In this document: in pieces, positions 42,234-49,307 of the stretch
How positions within the stretch are numbered: the stretch's first letter is position 1
How the letters are laid out: every line of letters begins with the position of its first letter
Assembly (NCBI RefSeq): GCF_001907195.1
Contig: NZ_LVWA01000007.1
Span: 96,493 to 160,492 of the forward strand
DNA: 64,000 nt
Direction of reading: 5' to 3'
From: Pontibacter flavimaris
GTDB lineage: Bacteria > Bacteroidota > Bacteroidia > Cytophagales > Hymenobacteraceae
The notes under the pieces: model-generated
The model's input: only the letters and a program-made list of their open reading frames with translations
What the model was told of the DNA's origin: nothing
The model's database searches: none
Program-made: the position numbers and the translations under genes

Positions 42234-43580
42234 ATGAGAGTAGCGATTATTGGAGCGGGGATTTCAGGGCTGGCGCTGGCCTATTACCTACAAAAACTGG
42301 GCATCCCCTACGATTTGCTGGAGGCCGGCAGCCGGGTTGGGGGCAACATCCGCACGGTTAGAGTGGGCGACTACCTGCTGGAGCTGGGCCCAAATGCTGT
42401 CCAATTCTCGCCGGAGCTCGACGACCTGGTGCGGGAGCTGAAACTGGAAACAGAGGTGCTTCCGGCCGCCGCCGACAGCCACAACCACTTTGTGCTGCGC
42501 GACGGCACTTACCAGCAGCTGCCCCTTACGCCGTTCTCGCTCCTCTCCAACACCTGCTTCTCCTGGAAAACCCGTTACCGCATCCTGCAGGAAAAGAACA
42601 TTCCGCCTGCTGACAATGAGTACGAAACCGTTTCGCAGTTTTTTGAGCGCCGCTTTGGCCCCGGCGTGCTGGAGTATGCCGTGAACCCGCTCATCTCCGG
42701 CCTCTTTGCCGGCGACCCGGACAAGCTGCTGATCCGGAAACTATTCCCGCAGCTAAAGGAACTGGAGATGGAGCACGGCTCTGTGCTGAAGGGGCTGGCG
42801 CACCGCCGCAAACTAGCCGACCGGCTTAAGTCATTCTCGTTTGTGGAGGGCATGGCTACCTTGCCGCTTGCCATTGCAGACAAGCTGATCGCGCTGCACA
42901 CCGAGCACCAGGTGGAGATGATCACCCGCTGCGAGGGCAAGTACATCGTGAGCTGCGCCTCGCCCTCCGAAACCGACGCTGAGGAGTATGATGCGCTGGT
43001 GCTGGCGCTGCCCGCCCCCAAAGCCGCCGATCTGCTGCACTATACTTTCCCGGGGATGGCCGCCGCGCTGCAGAACATCCATTACCCGCCGCTGGCGGTG
43101 GTGCATACTGCCTACAACCGCCGCGACGTGAGCAATCCGCTGGAGGGCTTCGGAGCCATGCACCCAAAGGCCGAAGACGCGTTTACCGTACGCTCTATCT
43201 GGAGCAGTTCAGTTTTCAGTGGCCGCTGCCGCCCGCACGAGGTGTTATTTACCACGTTTGTGGGCGGGGCGCAGGCCGAGCATCATGCTTTAACCGAGCG
43301 CGAGGCCCTGTTACAGCAGGTGCACCAGGAGTTGAGGGAACTGCACGGCATCACCGCCGAAAAGCCGAACTTCCAGTATACCCACCTCTGGCAGCAGTCT
43401 ATGCCGCAGTACGACATCCACATAGAGGATGCCCATGAAATGGCCGAAACCCTGGAGACGGAAGGCATGTACATCGCCGCCAACTGGCAGTCGGGCGTGT
43501 CGGTGCCAAGCTGCATACGCGCCGCCAAGGAGCTGGCCTGCAAAATTAATTCTACCAGGCCTCATGCCCACAATAGCTGA
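42234..43580 (+). CDS. hemG: protoporphyrinogen oxidase (HemG/HemY type)
   Basis: This is an FAD enzyme of late haem synthesis. The Rossmann motif is at the N-terminus (MRVAIIGAGISGLALAYYL) followed by LEAGSRVGGNIRTV. The late FAD segment MYIAANWQSGVSVPSCIRAA is also typical. The 448 residues match HemY-type oxidases. The next gene starts 17 bases downstream. Confidence 0.9.
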   Translation: MRVAIIGAGISGLALAYYLQKLGIPYDLLEAGSRVGGNIRTVRVGDYLLELGPNAVQFSPELDDLVRELKLETEVLPAAADSHNHFVLRDGTYQQLPLTPFSLLSNTCFSWKTRYRILQEKNIPPADNEYETVSQFFERRFGPGVLEYAVNPLISGLFAGDPDKLLIRKLFPQLKELEMEHGSVLKGLAHRRKLADRLKSFSFVEGMATLPLAIADKLIALHTEHQVEMITRCEGKYIVSCASPSETDAEEYDALVLALPAPKAADLLHYTFPGMAAALQNIHYPPLAVVHTAYNRRDVSNPLEGFGAMHPKAEDAFTVRSIWSSSVFSGRCRPHEVLFTTFVGGAQAEHHALTEREALLQQVHQELRELHGITAEKPNFQYTHLWQQSMPQYDIHIEDAHEMAETLETEGMYIAANWQSGVSVPSCIRAAKELACKINSTRPHAHNS

Positions 43581-43585
43581 TTAGC

Positions 43586-43593
43586 TATATTTG
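43586..43593 (+). promoter_or_regulatory. possible -7 box just before the sugar-transferase gene
   Basis: TATATTTG matches TAnnTTTG and ends four bases before ATG 43598, so any transcript would start nearly at the gene start. No -33 box is clear. Confidence 0.25.
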
Positions 43594-43597
43594 GGGT

Positions 43598-44332
43598 ATG
43601 AAAGACGCGTTGGTGATCATCCCAACTTACAACGAAAGGGAAAACATAGAGGCGATGGTGCGGAAGGTAATGTCCTTGTCCCACCCCTTCGAGCTGTTGG
43701 TCATCGACGACGGATCGCCGGACGGCACCGCCGACATTGTGCGCCGCCTGCAAGCGGAGTTTCCGGGCCGCCTGTACCTCGAAACCCGTCAGGGCAAGCT
43801 GGGCCTCGGCACGGCCTACATCCACGGCTTTAAGTACGCGCTGCGCCACGGCTACGAGTTTATCTTCGAGATGGACTGCGACTTTTCCCATAACCCTGAT
43901 GATTTACTGCGCCTCTACGACGCCTGCGCCAACCAGGGCTACGACGTGGCCATTGGCAGCCGCTACGTGCAGGGCGTAAACGTGGTGAACTGGCCCATGA
44001 GCCGGGTGCTGATGTCGTGGTTTGCCAGCTGGTATGTACGCCTGGTAACGGGCATGCCCATCCACGACACCACAGCCGGCTTTAAGTGCTACCGCCGCAA
44101 AGTACTCGAAACCATCCAACTCGACGAAATCCGCTTTGTAGGCTATGCCTTCCAGATTGAGATGAAGTTCCTCTCCTACAAGTATGGCTTCAAGATAAAG
44201 GAGGTGCCGATCATCTTTACCGACCGCACCCGGGGCACTTCCAAAATGTCATCGGGCATTTTTAAGGAAGCCGTGCTGGGGGTGATCAAAATGAAGCTCA
44301 GCAGTTACTTCCAGCACTTCGACCGCTACTAG
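43598..44332 (+). CDS. polyprenyl-phosphate mannose synthase-like GT2
   Basis: This is a family-2 glycosyltransferase of the dolichyl/polyprenyl-phosphate mannose synthase kind. The residues are VIIPTYNERENIEAMV, LLVIDDGSPDGTADIV, and FIFEMDCDFSHNPDDLLRL, in which the DxD-like motif is visible. The late FTDRTRGTSKMSSGIFKEAV is typical. No C-terminal membrane helices are present in its 244 residues, so it is the soluble Dpm1 type. It shares a strand with hemG and is separated by 17 bases. Confidence 0.9.
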   Translation: MKDALVIIPTYNERENIEAMVRKVMSLSHPFELLVIDDGSPDGTADIVRRLQAEFPGRLYLETRQGKLGLGTAYIHGFKYALRHGYEFIFEMDCDFSHNPDDLLRLYDACANQGYDVAIGSRYVQGVNVVNWPMSRVLMSWFASWYVRLVTGMPIHDTTAGFKCYRRKVLETIQLDEIRFVGYAFQIEMKFLSYKYGFKIKEVPIIFTDRTRGTSKMSSGIFKEAVLGVIKMKLSSYFQHFDRY

Positions 44333-44610
44333 CCGCAGCTTATACTTATACTTATACTTATACTTGTGCTCTGGCAAATGAGCCTCTGAAAGTATAATGT
44401 GCCACCCCATGGGGTCGCCGGGATTTATACTTTATACTTTCTATACTTCCGCCACCGGCAAACTTTGAGGGCAGGGAGAGGCTAGCTCCCTTTTATACTT
44501 TTTATACTTTGCCGGAAACCTGGCATCCCAATTAGTATGGATTCTTACCGGAATTGTATCCGGACACAGCAGCTTTTCGGCGAACAATTCATGTGAGTTT
44601 GCCAACCCTT
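44333..44610. repeat. TATACTT-rich intergenic region
   Basis: Four tandem TATACTT words joined by TA-type spacers occur at 44339-44364, and further words follow to about 44515. No gene is present. A TATATTTG box at 44614-44621 could be the promoter for the next gene. Confidence 0.6.
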
Positions 44611-44613
44611 GCC

Positions 44614-44621
44614 TATATTTG
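44614..44621 (+). promoter_or_regulatory. possible -7 box of the terC-like gene
   Basis: TATATTTG matches TAnnTTTG, 26 bases before ATG 44648. A TTTG at 44598-44601 is too close to be a normal -33 box. Confidence 0.35.
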
Positions 44622-44647
44622 TTCCTCTAAAAACACGGCCGACCCTC

Positions 44648-45589
44648 ATGGACAATATTTATTTCTGGATCTTTTTTAATGCCTTTGTAGTCCTGATGCT
44701 GGTACTGGATCTGTTTGTATTCCACAAAAAGGAGCATGAGGTGAAGATAAAGGAGGCCCTGCTTACCAGCCTCTTTTGGATTATGCTGGCCATGGGCTTT
44801 AACGTGCTCATTTACTTCTGGAAAGGCGAGCAGCCGGCCATGGAGTTCCTGACGGGCTACCTGATCGAGAAGTCGCTGAGCGTGGACAACCTGTTCGTCT
44901 TCATCCTGATCTTCAACTACTTTAAGGTACCACCCAAGTACCAGCACAACCTGCTTTTCTGGGGCGTGTTCGGGGCCCTGGTGCTGCGCGCCATCTTTAT
45001 ACTTGTCGGTGTGGCGCTTATCGCCAAGTTTCACTTCCTGATCTACATCCTGGGCGCTTTCCTGGTGTACACGGGCATTAAAATGGCGTTCTCCCAGAAC
45101 AACGACGTGGACCCGGAGCAGAACCCGCTGGTGAAGTGGGCCAGCAAGCACCTGCGCATGACCAAAACGGCCGTGGGCGGCAAGTTCTTCACCAAGATAG
45201 ACGGCAAGTGGTACGCCACGCCCATGTTCCTGGTGCTGATCATGATCGAGAGTACCGACGTGGTGTTTGCCGCCGACTCCATCCCGGCCATATTGGCTAT
45301 CTCCAAGGATCCGTTCATCGTGTATACCTCCAACGTGTTTGCCCTGCTGGGTTTGCGTGCTTTATACTTTGCGCTGGCCGGCATCATGCAGCTGTTCCAT
45401 TACCTGCACTATGGCCTCTCGCTCATTCTGGCCTTTATCGGCGTGAAGCTGATTATCAGTGACATCTACCACATCGACATGCGTTACGCCCTGCTGGTCG
45501 TGGGGGCCATACTGGCCATTTCCATCATCGCCTCGCTGCTCTTCCCTAAAAAAGACAGCCAGTTGCCCGAGCCGCCGGTTAAAGAGTAA
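44648..45589 (+). CDS. TerC/Alx family membrane protein
   Basis: This is an inner-membrane protein of the TerC family, whose members are linked to metal-ion export during or after protein secretion. Its 313 residues include about nine helices, with conserved acidic residues in the helices: FFNAFVVLMLVLDLFVFHKKEHEVKIKEAL, the characteristic SLSVDNLFVFILIF, and IMIESTDVVFAADSIPAILAI. I chose ATG 44648, because the upstream extension is basic and unlike the family. Confidence 0.9.
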   Translation: MDNIYFWIFFNAFVVLMLVLDLFVFHKKEHEVKIKEALLTSLFWIMLAMGFNVLIYFWKGEQPAMEFLTGYLIEKSLSVDNLFVFILIFNYFKVPPKYQHNLLFWGVFGALVLRAIFILVGVALIAKFHFLIYILGAFLVYTGIKMAFSQNNDVDPEQNPLVKWASKHLRMTKTAVGGKFFTKIDGKWYATPMFLVLIMIESTDVVFAADSIPAILAISKDPFIVYTSNVFALLGLRALYFALAGIMQLFHYLHYGLSLILAFIGVKLIISDIYHIDMRYALLVVGAILAISIIASLLFPKKDSQLPEPPVKE

Positions 45590-45657
45590 CCAGGTGATCA
45601 CCACCCTATACTAACTCGCTACAGAACCTACCCCGAAAAAATATTTCCGGGAATAAG

Positions 45658-45690
45658 TTTGCTTTAGTGGTTGCGTATTTCGTATACTTG
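45658..45690 (+). promoter_or_regulatory. candidate promoter of the DAHP synthase paralogue leader
   Basis: TTTG (45658-45661) is followed after 21 bases by TATACTTG (45683-45690), close to TAnnTTTG. A start near 45695 would place the leader ATG at 45711 about 16 bases downstream. Confidence 0.4.
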
Positions 45691-45710
45691 CTGAAAATAT
45701 AGACAAAGAT

Positions 45711-45779
45711 ATGCTTCAGCAACTAGCCTGCATTTATACAAATTCCTTTAAGGTGCCTCATAGGGGGCTTCCAAGGTAA
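45711..45779 (+). CDS. leader peptide of attenuator 1 (few aromatic codons)
   Basis: A 22-codon frame (MLQQLACIYTNSFKV then PHRGLPR) ends at 45777-45779. It has only one Tyr and one Phe, but its layout copies the pheA leader: it ends in GL-x-R before a TAATG overlap and a terminator with the same sequence. A segment at 45764-45772 (GGGGCTTCC) can pair with 45823-45831 (GGGAGCCCC) to block the terminator. It may sense Tyr and Phe weakly, or be decaying. Confidence 0.55.
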   Translation: MLQQLACIYTNSFKVPHRGLPR

Positions 45780-45825
45780 TGTATTGTGCATCGCGAATAG
45801 AGTTGTAGAATATAACCACCAAGGG

Positions 45826-45851
45826 AGCCCCGCCACAAGCGGGGCTTTTTT
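45826..45851 (+). terminator. attenuator 1 terminator
   Basis: Stem AGCCCCGC/GCGGGGCT with loop CACAA and a T-tract. This 21-base hairpin is identical to the one at 47201-47221. Confidence 0.85.
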
Positions 45852-45918
45852 GTTTTAAGCCAGTATCAAACTAAAACCAATCAGAAACAAAACCACTTTT
45901 TTTTAAGATGTCAAGACC

Positions 45919-47022
45919 ATGAGAGCGAGTAGAATACCGATCAATGTAGCACAGAAAAGCAGCTTCCGACACGCAGACGGCAGCCTGGTGCTGATTGCGG
46001 GACCATGCAGTGCCGAGAGCGAAGAACAGATGCTGAAGACAGCCCAACAGCTAAAAGCCATTAAAGGGATTAATGTGCTTCGTGCTGGAATCTGGAAATC
46101 GCGCACACGCCCCAATTCGTTCAAGGGCGTCGGCATGGTGGGGCTACAGTGGCTTGATATGGTAAAGAAAGAAACCGGCCTGCGCACCTCCTGCGAAGTG
46201 GCCAACGCCCAGCATGCCGAGGAGGCCATGAAGTATGGCGTAGACATCCTGAGCATCAGCGGCCGCGCGACGGTAAACCCGTTTGCCATGGAGGAGATAG
46301 CAACCGCCCTGAAAGGCACCGCTATGCCCGTGCTGGTGAACAACCCGGTATACCCGGACCTGGGCCTGTGGCTGGGCGCGCTGGAGCGTCTGAATCAGGC
46401 AGACATTACCGACCTGGGCCTGATAAACCGTGGCTTTGCCGCCGATGAGCAGTACCCGTACCGCAGCCACCCGCGCTGGGACCACATGCTGCAGTTGCAG
46501 GAGATGCACCCCGAGCTGCCCATACTTTGCGACGCCGCACACATTGCCGGCCGCCGCAGCCTGCTGTACCCTGTTAGCCAGAAAGCGGTAGATTTGGGTG
46601 TGGATGGTTTGCTTTTCGAATCACATGTAAACCCGGCGGCGGCGCTCAGCAGTCCGCAGCAACTCATGCCGCAGGAGCTGGAGCTGCTCATCAACGCCCT
46701 CAAGACAAAGGTGAGGCTGGACGGCACCAACCACTTGGTAGAGCAACTCGACGATCTGAGCCAGCAGATGGACAGCATGGACAAGGCCCTGATGGAGCTG
46801 TTGCTGCGCCGCCGCGAGGTATCGCAGAAGATAAGCCTGCACCAGATGGGCGATGTGCAGGAGAGCCTGGAGGTAAGCCGCTGGCAGCAGGAACTGGACG
46901 CCTGGCTGCAGCGCGACGACTATACCGAGATGGACAGCAACTTTGTAAAAACGCTGATGAGGGCGCTGCAGCAGCACCGCCAGAGCCCGCAGAGTGGTAT
47001 GAAGTCATCGGCAGTGGCGTAA
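45919..47022 (+). CDS. DAHP synthase/chorismate mutase paralogue, active sites altered
   Basis: It is built like the fused DAHP synthase-chorismate mutase at 49308-50429, with which it aligns without gaps through the first 245 residues. Compared with that copy, key residues have changed: Lys141 in VMVKNPVNPD is Asn (VLVNNPVYPD), the metal-binding Asp245 in ALSD is Ser, and His170 is Asn. The Cys30, His208 and Glu234 ligands are kept. In the mutase part the first Arg (DLRALID) is lost and the GEYKR Lys/Arg are LHQ. It therefore may be a non-catalytic or regulatory subunit. It is preceded by attenuator 1. Confidence 0.85.
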   Translation: MRASRIPINVAQKSSFRHADGSLVLIAGPCSAESEEQMLKTAQQLKAIKGINVLRAGIWKSRTRPNSFKGVGMVGLQWLDMVKKETGLRTSCEVANAQHAEEAMKYGVDILSISGRATVNPFAMEEIATALKGTAMPVLVNNPVYPDLGLWLGALERLNQADITDLGLINRGFAADEQYPYRSHPRWDHMLQLQEMHPELPILCDAAHIAGRRSLLYPVSQKAVDLGVDGLLFESHVNPAAALSSPQQLMPQELELLINALKTKVRLDGTNHLVEQLDDLSQQMDSMDKALMELLLRRREVSQKISLHQMGDVQESLEVSRWQQELDAWLQRDDYTEMDSNFVKTLMRALQQHRQSPQSGMKSSAVA

Positions 47023-47062
47023 TAAAAGTAATTTTTAAGTAGGATTTCTAAATCTCACAAAC

Positions 47063-47070
47063 TAGCTTTG
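47063..47070 (+). promoter_or_regulatory. candidate -7 box of the pheA leader
   Basis: TAGCTTTG matches TAnnTTTG. It gives a start near 47075, just before the leader frame (ATG 47081 or 47093). The -33 box is not clear. Confidence 0.4.
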
Positions 47071-47080
47071 GAGCAGAAAG

Positions 47081-47158
47081 ATGTATAAACACATGTTGCA
47101 CAACACATTTTACTTTAGCTTTTACTTTTTTGGTACTCCGCCGGGGCTCCACAGGTAA
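47081..47158 (+). CDS. phenylalanine-rich leader peptide (attenuator of pheA)
   Basis: The frame opens at ATG 47081 (25 residues) or ATG 47093 (21 residues: MLHNTFYFSFYFFGTPPG then LHR). It contains five Phe and two Tyr codons in eight consecutive codons (FYFSFYFF, 47108-47131). Right after them, CGGGGCT at 47142-47148 is identical to the 3' arm of the downstream terminator. It can pair with the 5' arm AGCCCCG. Stalling at Phe codons would leave it free to do so. A ribosome reaching the stop would cover it. The frame is followed by TAATG and a small hairpin (GTGTTT/AAACAC). Confidence 0.85.
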   Translation: MYKHMLHNTFYFSFYFFGTPPGLHR

Positions 47159-47200
47159 TGCTATTGTGTTTGTGAAACACACCAAAGTATAAACCAGAGA

Positions 47201-47230
47201 AGCCCCGCCACAAGCGGGGCTTTTTCTTTT
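47201..47230 (+). terminator. pheA attenuator terminator
   Basis: Stem AGCCCCGC/GCGGGGCT with loop CACAA is followed by TTTTTCTTTTT. It lies 22 bases before pheA, with a competing antiterminator segment upstream. Confidence 0.9.
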
Positions 47231-47251
47231 TAACCCTATAGCAACCACACC

Positions 47252-48118
47252 ATGAACAGAACCAGAATAGCCATACAGGGTGGGCCCGCCTCCTTCCACG
47301 ACGCGGCTGCCAGGCAGCTGCTCGCCGGCAACCCGGTGGAGACGGTGCCCTGCACTACCTTCCGCAGCCTTTGCGCGGCGCTGCAGCAGGCGGAGGTGGA
47401 TGTAGCTGCGATGGCCATAGAGAATACCCTGGCCGGAAGCCTGCTGCCCAACTACGGGCTGGTGCAGGAGTACGGGCTGCACATTGCGGCGGAGCTTTGG
47501 ATGCCCATCGATCAGAACCTGATGGCGCTGCCCGGCCAACGTATAGACGCGCTGCAGACGGTGCTTTCGCACCCGGTGGCGCTGGCGCAGTGCAGCAGCT
47601 TTCTGCAACGGCACCCGCACCTGCACCCACAGGAAACCCACGACACCGCCGACAGCGCCAAACTGATACAGGAACAGCAACTGCAAAACACCGCTGCCAT
47701 TGCCGGAAAAGCGGCCGCCGCGCTTTATGGTCTCGAGATCCTGGCTGAGGGCATCGCTGAGTCTAACCAGAACCATACCCGCTTCCTGCTGCTGCAGCGG
47801 GAGCAGCCCGCCACATTGGCCATTGCCAACAAAGCCATCCTTACCTTCCGCAAGCCGCTGCATACTTCCACCCTTACCCTGTTGCTGAGCCTGTTGCAGA
47901 AACACCGGGTAGAGCTGGCGCTCCTGCAGCACCTCCCCTCTACTACAGAAAGAGGCGACATGGTGGCAGAGCTGGAGGCGGAGCATGTGGAGCAACTGCA
48001 GGAGGCCATCGGGCAGGTACGGCCGCTGGTAGAAGAGCTACAGGTGCTGGGGCTGCTGCAGAAGGCGGCGCGTCCGGCGGCCACAGTATCCGAAAAAGAG
48101 ACAGCAGCCATACATTAA
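47252..48118 (+). CDS. pheA: prephenate dehydratase
   Basis: This enzyme converts prephenate to phenylpyruvate, the committing step to phenylalanine. The N-terminal RIAIQGGPASFHDAAARQLL and the catalytic motif SNQNHTRFLLL (TRF) are visible. The protein has 288 residues. The C-terminal third is in the place of the ACT domain, but the Phe-binding ESRP motif is replaced (LLQHLPSTTERGDM) and a GALV-type glycine loop is not evident. Feedback inhibition by Phe may therefore be weak, with attenuation taking its place. The aminotransferase starts four bases after its stop. Confidence 0.88.
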   Translation: MNRTRIAIQGGPASFHDAAARQLLAGNPVETVPCTTFRSLCAALQQAEVDVAAMAIENTLAGSLLPNYGLVQEYGLHIAAELWMPIDQNLMALPGQRIDALQTVLSHPVALAQCSSFLQRHPHLHPQETHDTADSAKLIQEQQLQNTAAIAGKAAAALYGLEILAEGIAESNQNHTRFLLLQREQPATLAIANKAILTFRKPLHTSTLTLLLSLLQKHRVELALLQHLPSTTERGDMVAELEAEHVEQLQEAIGQVRPLVEELQVLGLLQKAARPAATVSEKETAAIH

Positions 48119-48122
48119 GAAG

Positions 48123-49304
48123 ATGATCATACCTAAAGCAGACAGGCTACAACACGTGCAGGAGTACTACTTCTCGCGCAAACTGGCGGAGGTGCGGGCA
48201 CTGCAGGCGCAGGGCAAACACATCATCAACCTCGGCATCGGCAGCCCGGACCTGCCTCCTTCCGAGGCGACTATCACGGCGCTTACGCAGTCGGCGCAGC
48301 AGGCCACGAGCCACGGTTACCAGCCCTACAACGGCACAGTCAGGCTACGGCAGGCCATGCAGGCCTGGTACCAGGAGCTGTACCAGGTGGCGCTTCTGGA
48401 GCAGGAGGTGCTGCCGCTGGCGGGCTCCAAGGAAGGTATTTTCCATACTTCCATGGCTTTCCTGAACCCCGGCGACAAGGTGCTGGTGCCCAACCCCGGC
48501 TACCCGGCCTATGCCGCCGCCGCAAAACTGGCAGGTGCAGAAGTCATCAGTTATACGTTGGAGGAGGAGAACGGATGGCTGCCGCAACTATCGGAACTGG
48601 AGCAGCTGGTGGCGCAGGGCGGCGTGAAGATCATGTGGATCAACTACCCGCACATGCCGACAGGTACTGCCGCCACAATTCATACTTTGGAGTGGCTGGT
48701 GGAGTTCTCCCAAAAGCACGGCCTGCTGCTAATCAACGATAACCCTTACAGCCTGGTGCTGCCCCAGCAGCCGCCCGTAAGCCTGTTAAGCATAGCCGGA
48801 GCCATAGAGAACTGCCTGGAACTGAACTCGCTGAGCAAGTCGCATAACATGGCGGGCTGGCGCGTGGGCATGGTGTTGGGGCAGCAGGAGTACCTGACCG
48901 CCATACTGGCCGTAAAGAGCAACCTCGACTCGGGGCAGCTGCTGCCGGTGCAGGAGGCTGCCATTGCTGCCCTGCACAACAACTACGCCTGGCACGCGGA
49001 GCGCAACGCGGTGTATGCCCATAGGCAGCAGTTAGCGCACCTCCTCCTCGACCAGCTTGGCTGCACGTACCAGCCAAACCAGGTGGGCATGTTTGTGTGG
49101 GCACGCGTGCCGGAGCAGGTAGCCGATGTAGAAGCATACTTAAACCGGCTCCTCTACGAGCAGGGCATTTTTCTAACGCCCGGTAAAATATTCGGCAGCC
49201 AGGGAGAGCGTTACCTGCGGGTCTCCCTCTGCGCGTCCGCTGATCAACTCAAAGAAGCTATCAACAGAATCAAATCATCAACAGAAATTTTAAATCAACT
49301 ATAA
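48123..49304 (+). CDS. class I/II aminotransferase (aromatic)
   Basis: This PLP-dependent enzyme probably makes the last transfer of an amino group to phenylpyruvate. It has IINLGIGSPDLPPSE, the NYPHMPTGTAA equivalent of NPTG, INDNPYSLVL, the PLP lysine in LSKSHNMAGWRVGM, and the C-terminal YLRVSLCA Arg. Its 393 residues fit. Its place between pheA and a DAHP synthase fits phenylalanine and possibly tyrosine synthesis. It is coupled to both neighbours (four bases on each side). Confidence 0.9.
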   Translation: MIIPKADRLQHVQEYYFSRKLAEVRALQAQGKHIINLGIGSPDLPPSEATITALTQSAQQATSHGYQPYNGTVRLRQAMQAWYQELYQVALLEQEVLPLAGSKEGIFHTSMAFLNPGDKVLVPNPGYPAYAAAAKLAGAEVISYTLEEENGWLPQLSELEQLVAQGGVKIMWINYPHMPTGTAATIHTLEWLVEFSQKHGLLLINDNPYSLVLPQQPPVSLLSIAGAIENCLELNSLSKSHNMAGWRVGMVLGQQEYLTAILAVKSNLDSGQLLPVQEAAIAALHNNYAWHAERNAVYAHRQQLAHLLLDQLGCTYQPNQVGMFVWARVPEQVADVEAYLNRLLYEQGIFLTPGKIFGSQGERYLRVSLCASADQLKEAINRIKSSTEILNQL

Positions 49305-49307
49305 ATC

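Noticed and set aside
45779..45808. Short second frame beginning at TAATG after leader 1
   Set aside because: Only nine codons, and the pheA counterpart has five. The TAATG may aid termination or re-initiation, but no product is supported.
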